Positions 25,197 to 32,240 of a stretch of DNA of 64,000 nucleotides are shown here, piece by piece. Below the pieces are notes generated by a model. It worked only from the letters and a program-made list of their open reading frames with translations, made no database searches and was not told the DNA's origin. This DNA comes from CAVPCY01 sp963770765 (GTDB lineage Bacteria > Actinomycetota > Coriobacteriia > Anaerosomatales > PHET01). Made by a program: the position numbers and the translations under genes. Within the stretch, counting starts at the first letter, position 1; each line of letters begins with the position of its first letter. Location: NCBI GenBank assembly GCA_963770765.1, contig CAVYQS010000005.1, positions 186,001-250,000 of the forward strand, given 5' to 3'.

Positions 25197-26237
25197 ATGA
25201 CAAATTCTTCTGCGGGCCGCGCGCCTAGAGGGCGGCCCTCGCGCGCCGCGGTATACCAGCGGTTCGCCACCGCCATCGATGAGCTTGGACGATACGGCGG
25301 CCTTCCTACCCCGGTCGAGGCCAAGCAGCTCTGGGATGACGTGTGGCACCTTGAGGCCCACCACTCCACGGCGCTCGAGGGCAACACACTCGTGCTGCGC
25401 GAAGTCGAGCAACTCCTCGAACAGGGCAGGGCGGTGGGATCGAAGGAGCTCAAGGACTACATGGAGGTCCTCGGCTACTCGGAGGCCGCGCGTTGGGTCT
25501 ACGAGCAGGGAGTGGCGCCAGTTGAGTTCCGGCACGATGGCCTGATCAGCGTCACGGAGGTCCGCCACATCCATGAGCTGGCGATGGCCAAGGTGTGGGA
25601 GGTCGCGCCGCACCCGGACGCCTACCCAGACGAGGCCCCGGGAAGCTTCCGCCAACACGACATCCACCCGTTCCCGGGCGGGATGACCCCGCCGACCCAC
25701 CCGCTCGTTTCGGCAGGTGTCGCTTCGTGGGTCGAAGAGGTGAATCGGTTCGGCGGGGCGCTCGCCGACGGAACGCTCGGTCTGTCCGATGTTCCGGAAG
25801 CGCTCGCGCGCATCCACGCCGACTTCGAGCGACTACACCCGTTCATCGATGGCAACGGGCGCACGGGTCGACTCCTGCTCAACCTCATCTTGACTCGTCT
25901 GGGTTGGCCCCCAATCGTCATCTTCAAGGAGCAGCGAGGGCGCTATCTCAAGGCGCTCGACCGTGCCGACCACGACGATCTCGGCCCACTTGCGGAGATC
26001 ATTGTCCGCGCGGTCGTCGACAACCTCCACCGCCTCATCCCCAACATCGCCGGGCCCGCGAAGTACGTGCCGCTCGAGGCGCTTGCCGACGAGGAATTCA
26101 GCCTCGCGGCGCTCAAGCAAGCTGCTGGCCGTGGGCGGCTCGAAGCAATCATCGGCACCGACGGACGGTATCGGTCGAGTCGCGCTGCGGTGGAGGCATA
26201 CAAGGCATCGAAGTACGCGCGAGGCGACAAGGCCTGA
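25197..26237 (+). CDS. Fic-domain protein (putative AMPylator) with N-terminal inhibitory motif
   Basis: The 346-residue protein has the Fic core HPFIDGNGRTGR with the catalytic histidine at residue 214, and the target-binding flap stretch upstream. The N-terminal stretch HHSTALEGN carries the (S/T)xxxE(G/N) inhibitory helix motif in the same chain, that is, a class II Fic protein that restrains its own activity. The C-terminus has a small winged-helix-like region (SLAALKQAAGRGRLEAIIG). Fic enzymes transfer AMP from ATP to target proteins. GAGGGG precedes the ATG. It is a solitary gene with its own palindromic upstream site. Confidence 0.92.
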   Translation: MTNSSAGRAPRGRPSRAAVYQRFATAIDELGRYGGLPTPVEAKQLWDDVWHLEAHHSTALEGNTLVLREVEQLLEQGRAVGSKELKDYMEVLGYSEAARWVYEQGVAPVEFRHDGLISVTEVRHIHELAMAKVWEVAPHPDAYPDEAPGSFRQHDIHPFPGGMTPPTHPLVSAGVASWVEEVNRFGGALADGTLGLSDVPEALARIHADFERLHPFIDGNGRTGRLLLNLILTRLGWPPIVIFKEQRGRYLKALDRADHDDLGPLAEIIVRAVVDNLHRLIPNIAGPAKYVPLEALADEEFSLAALKQAAGRGRLEAIIGTDGRYRSSRAAVEAYKASKYARGDKA

Positions 26238-26309
26238 GGGTGTCGGCGACCGACCGTAAGACGACCACGCCTTGACCACCATCGCCGCAGGGCTTACTCT
26301 TGCTAGATA

Positions 26310-26327
26310 GTTCGAAAAGCATCGAAC
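26310..26327. promoter_or_regulatory. ArsR operator, copy 1
   Basis: GTTCGA-AAAGCA-TCGAAC is a perfect inverted repeat 13 bp before the arsR-like start. The same element recurs at 26704-26721 before the thioredoxin gene, so it is most likely the binding site of the ArsR repressor. Confidence 0.8.
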
Positions 26328-26340
26328 AAGGAGTCCCACG

Positions 26341-26658
26341 GTGACAACTGCCACGCAGGCAACCTCGACGAATCTGGATGCCGTCTTCAAGGCACTGGCT
26401 TCCTCACATCGCCGCGAGATCCTCGCGATGCTGAGCGCGGCCGACAGCGAGGGGAACAAGACGTGCTGTGCCGCCGAGGAGGTCTGCGCCTGCAAGATCT
26501 CCGAACGCCTGGGGTTGTCGCCGTCCACCACGTCCCATCACATGTCGGTCCTGCGCGACGCGGGCTTGGTCACGGGTCGCAATGAGGGCACGTGGACGTA
26601 TTACACGCTACGCCGCGAGGTGCTTGCTGCGGTGGCTGAAGCGTTGACCAACTTCTAG
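26341..26658 (+). CDS. ArsR/SmtB-family metalloregulator
   Basis: The 105-residue repressor has the winged-helix core LDAVFKALASSHRREILAML and CKISERLGLSPSTTSHHMSV, ending LRDAGLVTGRNEGTWTYY. Cysteines at 42, 43, 49 and 51 (CCAAEEVCAC) sit just before the recognition helices, where ArsR-type sensors bind arsenite or thiol-reactive metals. It probably represses itself and the downstream redox operon, since both promoters carry the same inverted repeat. The GTG start follows AAGGAG. A strong hairpin separates it from the next gene. Confidence 0.93.
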   Translation: MTTATQATSTNLDAVFKALASSHRREILAMLSAADSEGNKTCCAAEEVCACKISERLGLSPSTTSHHMSVLRDAGLVTGRNEGTWTYYTLRREVLAAVAEALTNF

Positions 26659-26666
26659 AACCTCAA

Positions 26667-26689
26667 GGAGGCCGGGATACCCGGCCTCC
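26667..26689 (+). terminator. Strong hairpin after arsR (terminator or processing site)
   Basis: Ten-base arms GGAGGCCGGG and CCCGGCCTCC pair perfectly around the loop ATA, 8 bp after the arsR stop. There is no T-run, so it may act as a weak or factor-assisted terminator, or protect the upstream mRNA, before the second promoter. Confidence 0.6.
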
Positions 26690-26703
26690 CTCTCGGCCTG
26701 ATA

Positions 26704-26721
26704 GTTCGAAAGACTTCGACG
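26704..26721. promoter_or_regulatory. ArsR operator, copy 2
   Basis: GTTCGA-AAGACT-TCGACG repeats the first arsR operator with the same arm and spacer length and shared flanks (ATAGTTCGAAA). It lies directly before the thioredoxin start and indicates a second ArsR-controlled promoter for the redox operon. Confidence 0.78.
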
Positions 26722-26737
26722 TAGGAGGAATGACGGC

Positions 26738-26974
26738 ATGGAGATCAAGGTGCTCGGACCAGGATGCGCGAACTGCAACAAGCTTGAGGAGGCGACCCGC
26801 AAGGCGGTCGAGAAGGCCGGCCTCGACGCGACCATCGAGAAGGTGAGCGACCTGCAGGAGATCATGAGCTACGGCGTCATGTCGACGCCCGCGCTCGTCG
26901 TCGACGGCGAGCTCCGCCTTGCCGGTCGTGTGCCTTCCGTCGACGATCTCGTCGCACTGCTTCAGAGGGGCTAG
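26738..26974 (+). CDS. Small redox-active thioredoxin-fold protein (CxxC)
   Basis: This 78-residue protein belongs to the TM0996/MTH895-like glutaredoxin family often found in ars operons. The active site is Cys10-Ala-Asn-Cys13 (GPGCANCNKL), and the cis-proline appears in MSTPALVVDG. The family reduces disulfides or works with arsenic permeases and reductases. AGGAGGA precedes the ATG, and the ArsR operator lies just upstream. It is followed after 6 bp by the ArsP-like permease. Confidence 0.93.
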   Translation: MEIKVLGPGCANCNKLEEATRKAVEKAGLDATIEKVSDLQEIMSYGVMSTPALVVDGELRLAGRVPSVDDLVALLQRG

Positions 26975-26980
26975 CGAGTC

Positions 26981-28000
26981 GTGTTCGAGGCCATCGGCAA
27001 TGTCCTTGGGTGGATGAACGAGAACTTCCTCAAGATGACGTGGCTCAACGAACTCGTTGGCCGCTTCATCGAGGACGTCTTGGGGTTGTCGCTCACCAGC
27101 AAGCTCGGCGCGAGCCTGCAGTTCTTCGTCTACGACACGGTCAAGATCTTCGTGCTGCTCTCGGCGTTGATCTTCGCTATCTCGTACGTGCAGAGCTACT
27201 TTCCGCCCGAGCGCACCAAGGCGATCCTCGGCAGGTTCAACGGAATCACCGGCATGGTCCTTGGCGCTCTGCTTGGCACGATCACGCCGTTTTGCTCGTG
27301 CTCGTCGATCCCGCTGTTCATCGGCTTCACGTCTGCGGGCTTGCCCCTGGGCGTGACGTTCGCGTTCCTGATCTCGTCGCCGCTCGTCGACCTCGCGTCG
27401 GTGATGCTTCTTGCGAGCATCTTCAACTGGACCACGGCGATCGCCTACGTGATCGTGGGCCTCGTGCTCGCGGTCATCGGCGGCTTCATCATCAGCCGCC
27501 TCAAGCTCGAGCGCTACGTCGAGCCTTTCGTCTATGGGAGTCACCTCGCCGATGCGGACCTGCCGGCACTGACGCGAGCCGACCGCTTGGCCTACGCTCG
27601 CGAGCAGGTCGTCGATGTCGTCAAGAAGGTGTGGCTCTACGTCCTCATCGGCGTGGGTATCGGGGCGATCATCCACGGATGGATACCGGGCACGTTCATC
27701 TCGGCGGTGCTTGGCTACGAGAACCCGTTCGCCGTCATCATCGCCACGGCGATCGGCGTCCCCATGTATGCGGACATCTTCGGCACCCTTCCGATAGCTG
27801 AGGCGCTCGTGGGCAAGGGCGTCGGCTTGGGAACGGTGCTCTCATTCATGATGGCGGTCACGGCGCTGTCCCTGCCGTCGATGATCATGCTCAAGAAGGT
27901 GGTCAAGACCCCGCTGCTCGCCACCTTCTTCGGCATCGTCGTGACCGGGATCATCATCATCGGCTACACCTTCAACGCCTTCGGGCGGCTGTTCGTCTAG
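26981..28000 (+). CDS. ArsP-like permease (DUF318 family)
   Basis: The 339-residue membrane protein has about eight helices and the hallmark TPFCSCSSIPLFIGFTSAGL, with Cys105 and Cys107, followed by a second half carrying VPMYADIFGTLPI and ALSLPSMIML. ArsP-type permeases export trivalent organoarsenicals, and relatives are linked to other metals. The cysteine pair is suited to thiolate binding of a metalloid. It lies between the CxxC thioredoxin and the UspA gene under ArsR-type control. The exact substrate is not determined by the sequence. Confidence 0.9.
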   Translation: MFEAIGNVLGWMNENFLKMTWLNELVGRFIEDVLGLSLTSKLGASLQFFVYDTVKIFVLLSALIFAISYVQSYFPPERTKAILGRFNGITGMVLGALLGTITPFCSCSSIPLFIGFTSAGLPLGVTFAFLISSPLVDLASVMLLASIFNWTTAIAYVIVGLVLAVIGGFIISRLKLERYVEPFVYGSHLADADLPALTRADRLAYAREQVVDVVKKVWLYVLIGVGIGAIIHGWIPGTFISAVLGYENPFAVIIATAIGVPMYADIFGTLPIAEALVGKGVGLGTVLSFMMAVTALSLPSMIMLKKVVKTPLLATFFGIVVTGIIIIGYTFNAFGRLFV

Positions 28001-28038
28001 ACGAGTGATCGGCTTCGGATCAGAAGAGGTGCGTGCTC

Positions 28039-28473
28039 ATGGCAGTGAAACGGATCGTGCTTCCGGTGGATGGCTCGGCGACCGCAGAGGCCGCCGCTCG
28101 CTTCGCCGAGGACATCGCTCGCTCCGAGGGTGAGATGGTGATCGTGTTGGGCGTGGTCGTGCCGCTTGCACCAGCGACCGATGAGGCCGTGTCGGTGACA
28201 GCCGCGATCCACCGGTTCATGACCGAGCAGGTTGCCGCCGAGGCGGCGCGAATCCGGGCAGTCGGCATACCCGCCGAGGAGCTCGTGGTGGAGGCGGGCT
28301 CTCCCCACGAAGGCATCCTGAAGGTGGCGGTGGAGCGCGACGCCGACGTGATCGTCATGGGCACCCACGGCCGGACCGGACTCGTGCGTGCTGTCATCGG
28401 CTCGGTCGCCGACAAGGTCGTACGGCATTCGCAGGTGCCGGTGGTGCTCGTCCCCCTGAAGAGTGAGGACTGA
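28039..28473 (+). CDS. Universal stress protein (UspA family)
   Basis: The 144-residue protein has a single Usp domain with the ATP-binding pattern GTHGRTGLVRAVIGSV near the C-terminus and VLPVDGSATAEAAARFA at the N-terminus. Members of this class bind ATP and modulate stress responses. The ATG is preceded by AGAGG. Its stop lies directly before the start of the selenoprotein thioredoxin, so it belongs to the same operon. Confidence 0.92.
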   Translation: MAVKRIVLPVDGSATAEAAARFAEDIARSEGEMVIVLGVVVPLAPATDEAVSVTAAIHRFMTEQVAAEAARIRAVGIPAEELVVEAGSPHEGILKVAVERDADVIVMGTHGRTGLVRAVIGSVADKVVRHSQVPVVLVPLKSED

Positions 28474-28474
28474 C

Positions 28475-28990
28475 ATGCGCGAGCAAGAAGGCCCGCACGA
28501 ACCTGTGCAGCCGGAGCCCACAGCGGAATCGGGCGTATCGACCCGCATGGTCATCGTGTTTGTCGTGATCGCACTCTTCGCCGGGATCCTCGCTGCGAAG
28601 TACCTGTCGCCGTCCCAGCCGGGCGGAAGCGACGGTCTGGCCGCCCGGGAGTCGCTGACATCGGTGCGCAACGATGCGGCTGCCGACTACGAGGCGGCTG
28701 TGAAGTCGGGCAAACCCATCTACGTCCTGTTCCACTCGCTGAGTTGACAGTCGTGCCTTGAGATCTCGGCGGTCGCCGACACAGTCATCCCCGACTACCA
28801 GGACAAAGTCGCATTCGTGAACGCCATCACCGACGACCCCTCGGCGCAGCAGCTGTCGTCGAAGTTCTCGTTCCAGTACATCCCCTCGTCGTTCTTCGTC
28901 ATGCCCGACGGGACGGTCTCGGACTCGTATACCGGACCGCTGTCTGAGAGCGAGATGCGCGCCCGGCTCGACGCGTTGGTCGCCCAGTGA
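28475..28990 (+). CDS. Membrane-anchored thioredoxin-like selenoprotein (UxxC), TGA decoded as Sec
   Basis: If the TGA at 28745-28747 is read as selenocysteine, the protein has 171 residues. It has one membrane helix (about 25-41), then an extracytoplasmic thioredoxin fold with VLFHSLS-U91-QSC94 in place of CxxC, and the cis-proline motif FQYIPSSFFVMPDG. The frame continues for 80 codons after the TGA with perfect family pattern and ends by overlapping the ccdA start (GTGA). A TCGGC-GGTC-GCCGA hairpin follows the TGA at the distance of a bacterial SECIS. Homologues would carry CxxC here. CcdA is the natural electron donor. No Sec machinery gene is in the window. Confidence 0.85.
28766..28779 (+). 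other. Candidate SECIS element for UxxC thioredoxin
   Basis: TCGGC and GCCGA form a perfect stem with loop GGTC, located 24-27 nt after the in-frame TGA. Bacterial SECIS elements have a short stem whose apical loop, often GGU-containing as in E. coli fdhF, lies about 16-37 nt downstream of the UGA. Confidence 0.72.
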
Positions 28991-29691
28991 ACGTTGAGTC
29001 GCTCGCGCAGAATCTCACCGCCGGTGCGGCATGGGGTCCGGTCGCATTCGGGATAGCGTTCCTCGGCGGACTCGTCGCCGGGCTCGGGCCGTGTGTCTTG
29101 CCCATGATCCCGGCGGTGTTCGGCTACGTGACCGGCCAGGTGGGCGAGTCGAAGGGGACGTCACCTCTGCTTCGGGGGCTGGCGCTCTCGGCCGTGTTCG
29201 TCTTGGGGATGAGCCTCGTCTTCGCGGCGATCGGTGCGGTGGCAGGCCTGCTCGGACGCGCACTGATCGTCGACACGTGGGCGTACTACGCCGTGGCGGC
29301 CATCTGCGTGGTGATCGGCCTGCAGATGCTCGGGGTCATCAACCTGCCCGTGGACCGGCTGAACCGGTGGCTTCCGGTGAAACGGCCCGAGCGTCGTGGT
29401 GTCGTGGGGGCGTTGCTGTTCGGCATGCTCTTCGGCCTGGTGGCGACGCCGTGCTCGACGCCCATCCTCGCTGCGATCGCTGCCATCGCTGCGACGACCG
29501 GCAACGCCGCGAAGGGCGCTGCACTGCTGTTCGTCTACGGCATCGGCAAAGGTACGCCGCTGCTGCTTCTGGGCATCGCATCCGGCTCGCTCGTCTTCAT
29601 GCGCTCGGTTTCGAGGATCACGCCGGCGCTCACGAAGATCGGCGGCGTTGGGATCATCGCTGCGGGTGCGTATCTCGTGTGGATCGCCTGA
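28987..29691 (+). CDS. ccdA: CcdA-type cytochrome c biogenesis/thiol electron-transfer protein
   Basis: The 234-residue protein has six to seven membrane helices and the two conserved cysteines of CcdA/DsbD-beta: Cys36 in LGPCVLPMIP and Cys156 in ATPCSTPILA. CcdA carries electrons from cytoplasmic thioredoxin to extracytoplasmic thioredoxin-like partners. The GTG start overlaps the stop of the UxxC thioredoxin, which strongly suggests that this selenoprotein is its partner. The position in an ArsR-controlled operon points to detoxification or oxidant repair rather than cytochrome c maturation. Confidence 0.92.
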   Translation: MNVESLAQNLTAGAAWGPVAFGIAFLGGLVAGLGPCVLPMIPAVFGYVTGQVGESKGTSPLLRGLALSAVFVLGMSLVFAAIGAVAGLLGRALIVDTWAYYAVAAICVVIGLQMLGVINLPVDRLNRWLPVKRPERRGVVGALLFGMLFGLVATPCSTPILAAIAAIAATTGNAAKGAALLFVYGIGKGTPLLLLGIASGSLVFMRSVSRITPALTKIGGVGIIAAGAYLVWIA

Positions 29692-29707
29692 CAGAAAGGT
29701 GGCACAG

Positions 29708-30088
29708 GTGGACGAAGTCATCATCAAGGTCATCGACCAAAGCTGCGCTTGAGGCGGCGGAACCGACTGCTGCGACAGCCTCGAGTCCGACCTCGCCGGA
29801 TATCCGGCGGGTGCGACTTGAACGCTTCCGCTGCAATGGCGCCTGCAGGTCGTGCAGGCACGGGTTCAAGAATCGACCGGCGTGTCGGTCACAGTGGAGG
29901 AGGCAGACCTGTTCGCGCTGACGGGAGCAGACAGGGAAGCAGCCCTCTCGGGCCTGACCTCCGGTCTCGAGCTCCCGTTCGTGATCGTTGAGGGCGTCCT
30001 CGCGTGCTCCGGCGACTTCGATCTGGAGCGCATCGAGCAGGCCGTGGGGGCGCGTGGTGCCGGCTCAGACACGGCGCCGCTTGGGTAG
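29708..30088 (+). CDS. Small cysteine-rich protein with two in-frame TGA codons (candidate selenoprotein)
   Basis: From a GTG preceded by AAAGGTGG the frame encodes 126 residues if TGA codons at 29750 and 29819 are read as Sec15 and Sec38. The N-terminus reads KVIDQSCA-U-GGGTDCCDS, a cysteine-rich region resembling ArsD-like metalloid sites; the C-terminal half ends VTVEEADLFALTG and LPFVIVEGVLACSGDFDLERI, a thioredoxin-like pattern. No other start exists between the two TGAs, and the C-terminal part is well formed, so the frame is one unit. A perfect 7-bp hairpin with loop GGTCG follows the second TGA. The alternative is a decayed gene. I do not recognise the family. Confidence 0.62.
29765..29787 (+). 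other. Weak SECIS candidate after first TGA of the small protein
   Basis: GCTG-CGA-CAGC (29769-29779) forms a 4-bp stem with a 3-nt loop 22-24 nt after the first TGA, extended by GACT pairing with AGTC across a bulge. It lacks the GGTC loop of the other two hairpins, so support is only moderate. Confidence 0.35.
29841..29859 (+). other. Candidate SECIS element after second TGA of the small protein
   Basis: GCCTGCA-GGTCG-TGCAGGC is a perfect 7-bp stem with a 5-nt loop starting 27 nt after the second TGA. The loop matches the GGTC(G) loop of the thioredoxin SECIS candidate 1.1 kb upstream and resembles the GGUCU loop of E. coli fdhF. Confidence 0.72.
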
Positions 30089-30115
30089 AAGCTCCACGAG
30101 ACCAAGGGAGGCGTC

Positions 30116-30301
30116 ATGAGCAAGGGCGACACCGGTGCTGCGGCAGGGGCGGGAGCCGTGTACGGACTCGGCATCTTCGGAGCGATCATCTACTACATCC
30201 AGACGGCTTCGAGCTTCTGGGACGGGCTGATCGGCTTCATCAAGGCGTTCTTCTGGCCGGGATTCATGGTCTACGAGCTGATGCAGTTCCTCAGGATGTA
30301 G
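30116..30301 (+). CDS. Small membrane protein closing the redox operon
   Basis: This 61-residue protein starts at an ATG with GGGAGG upstream. It has a Gly/Ala-rich N-terminus, one hydrophobic helix (YGLGIFGAIIYYIQTA) and a second amphipathic to hydrophobic segment (GLIGFIKAFFWPGFMVYELM). It contains no cysteine. It follows the two-TGA gene by 27 bp in the same direction and is probably part of the operon. Small proteins of this kind occur widely without known function; it may be an accessory subunit of the permease or CcdA. Confidence 0.72.
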   Translation: MSKGDTGAAAGAGAVYGLGIFGAIIYYIQTASSFWDGLIGFIKAFFWPGFMVYELMQFLRM

Positions 30302-30383
30302 GGGAGGAGCACCGGCGCTGCTATCCTTCTGGCCGACCATCTCGAGTCGATCCCCGCTCTGAGGGATTCCAGAGGGAGGACGC

Positions 30384-31300
30384 ATGACCGCACGCATCGC
30401 GCTCGTCACCACCGACGACCCCGTGCTCCTCGAGCACGAGTTCGACCTCGAGCCGCTGCTCGCCGAGTTCGCCCGCAGAGGCATCCCCGCCGAGGCGCCC
30501 GTCTGGCACGACCCGAGCGTCGACTGGAGCGCCTACGACCTCGTCGTGATGCGCAGCCCGTGGGACTACTCGGCGCGGACCGTCGAGTTCCTCGCGTGGC
30601 TCGACTCGCTTCCCGCGGGCGGCGTGCTCAACCCGCCCGCGCTCATCCGCTGGAACTTCGACAAGCGCTACCTGCTCGACCTCGCAGGCGCACGGCGTCA
30701 CCATCGTCCCCACGATCGTCGCCTCCACGCTCGCGGAGGTGCGTGCCGCCGCCGAGAAGATCGGCGGGCGCATCGTCATCAAACCGAACATCGGCGCTGG
30801 TTCGTGGGGTGCGCACATAACGTCAGCAGGCGACCCCAAGCTCGACCGAGTACGCGGCCGAGGTGCTCGACTCGGCAAGCTCGTGCTCGTCGAGCCGGAG
30901 ATCCCGGAGATCACGGCCGGAGGCGAGCACGGCCTGCTGTTCTTCGACGGCGAGTACTCCCACGCGATCACGAAGGGTCCCATCCTCGCCGATGACGGCG
31001 GATACCTGGGCGGCGAGTACAGCGAGGACATCACGCCCGTGATCGCCGAGTGAAGCCGAGATCGAGCTTGCGTGGCGCTGCAGCCGGGCTATCGCCCAGA
31101 TCGCCGAGGAGCGCGGGTTCGCCAGCGACGCCGCGACCACGCCGCTCTACGCGCGCTACGACATCGTGACCGGTGCGAACGGCCCGATGGTGATCGAGGC
31201 CGAGCTGTTCGAGCCGAGCTACTTCGTCGAGACCGCGCCAGGGAGTGTGCGGCGGGTGGTGGATGCGATGGTGGGGCGACTGGAGCTAGAACAGGTCTGA
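30384..31300 (+). pseudogene. ATP-grasp (RimK-like) enzyme gene with multiple frameshifts
   Basis: The pieces together encode one protein of about 305 residues. The first frame gives MTARIALVTTDDPVLLEHEF and SAYDLVVMRSPWDYSARTV up to about 30690. After a one-base shift come VTIVPTIVASTLAEVRAAA and GRIVIKPNIGAGSWGAHIT (ATP-binding lysine). Two compensating shifts near 30848 and 30875 flank EYAAEVLDS. A shift near 31048 leads into ERGFASDAATTPLYARYDIV and VIEAELFEPSYF (metal-binding Glu and Glu-rich tail). The family resembles the glutathione-synthetase-like ATP-grasp enzymes. At least four indels make it a pseudogene or a poorly read region. Confidence 0.82.
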
Positions 31301-31408
31301 GACGGTTCGCCGCCGGCGATTGCCGCGCCCGAGGCCGACCAGATCAGGGAGTCGGACGGCACCTGGAGGCGGGTAGCGTCGTGCCGTCGTTGACCATGTC
31401 AGACCACG

Positions 31409-31424
31409 GTACTACTATGAGTAC
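31409..31424. promoter_or_regulatory. Palindrome upstream of RHH antitoxin (candidate operator)
   Basis: GTACT-ACTATG-AGTAC is a perfect inverted repeat with 5-bp arms, 29 bp before the antitoxin start, in a locally AT-rich stretch. Ribbon-helix-helix antitoxins normally repress their own operon through such sites. Confidence 0.5.
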
Positions 31425-31453
31425 GACCAAGAATCCTACCACTTGGAGCACCG

Positions 31454-31743
31454 ATGTCAGTGGAGAAACTGAGCGTATCGCTCCCGGACGTCCTCGCGGG
31501 CCGCATTGACGAGCTGGCTGAACTCGACGGCGTCTCGAGAAGCGCCGTGATCCAGGAGGCCGCAGCGCAGTATGTCGCGTCGCGCGACGCGGTCGTGCGC
31601 GAGGTCCGGCGACGTGCCGGGGTGGACGATGCGCTCGCTGGTTTCGACGAGATCGCGGCGTGCTGGGGAGCCGACGACCGCTCGGGGATTGAGTACCTGG
31701 CCGACGTGCGTGGCGAGTCGACGGCAGAGTGGCCCGCGGGTGA
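31454..31743 (+). pseudogene. Ribbon-helix-helix antitoxin (end disrupted)
   Basis: The N-terminus MSVEKLSVSLPDVLAGRIDE followed by LAELDGVSRSAVIQEAAAQY is a CopG/ParD-type ribbon-helix-helix domain. Codons continue through ADDRSGIEYLADVRGESTAE. There is no stop in this frame before the toxin region; a single-base indel would bring the TGA at 31741-31743 into frame, which is just before the toxin start. It is the antitoxin of a type II module with the following PIN gene. Confidence 0.75.
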
Positions 31744-31744
31744 G

Positions 31745-32155
31745 GTGGGCGCGTGCGTCGCTGAGCCGGCGACCCTCGTGCTCGACTCCTCGTGGCGTGA
31801 AATGGATCATGCCCGAATCAGGTCATGCCGAGGCGCTCGATCTGCTCCGTTCCCACCGCGACGGTTCGGCTCGGATCGTGGTCGCTGCGCACTTCATGCA
31901 CGAGGTCGTTGCGGTCTCGGTTCGGCACGGCGGCCCCGGGCTCGGCCGGTCAACTGGCACGCTCTCTCATCGGCGGGGCTGACGGTGATTCAGCTTGACG
32001 ACCGACTCGCGCGAGCGGCGTTCGATCAGTGCGAGTTACTCAGTTGCACGTTCTATGATGCGCTGGCTCCGGCGATCGCGACGGAACTCGGCGGGACGTT
32101 GTGTTCGTCGGACTCACGGGCGCATTCGCGAGTGGAGGGCGTGCGGCTCGTGTGA
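31745..32155 (+). pseudogene. PIN-domain toxin, frameshifted
   Basis: The gene begins at a GTG in the antitoxin frame with AEPATLVLDSS, containing the first catalytic aspartate. It then shifts near 31797 into VKWIMPESGHAEALDLLRSH and AAHFMHEVVAV (second acidic residue), and shifts back near 31950 into WHALSSAGLTVIQLDDRLAR, FYDALAPAIATEL and CSSDSRAHSRV (further acidic residues). PIN toxins are metal-dependent RNases. Two or three missing bases account for all breaks. It may be an inactivated toxin or a sequencing artefact. Confidence 0.72.
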
Positions 32156-32240
32156 GGCGGGCAGGGCCAGCGGGATTGCGTCATGATGGATTGGCACCAC
32201 AGCGGACGACCGATGTGATGAAACTGAAAGGAGCGCCACC

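Noticed and set aside
29797..29810. GCCGGA-TA-TCCGGC palindrome as SECIS for the first TGA of the small protein
   Set aside because: It begins about 45 nt after the first TGA and has only a 2-nt gap, so it is too far and cannot form a proper loop; it also lies before the second TGA.
29749..29991. Alternative frame across the two-TGA gene that would avoid the stops
   Set aside because: The other frames give Arg/Ser-rich sequence without a ribosome binding site or thioredoxin-like pattern; only the two-TGA frame keeps a sensible protein from the GTG to 30088.
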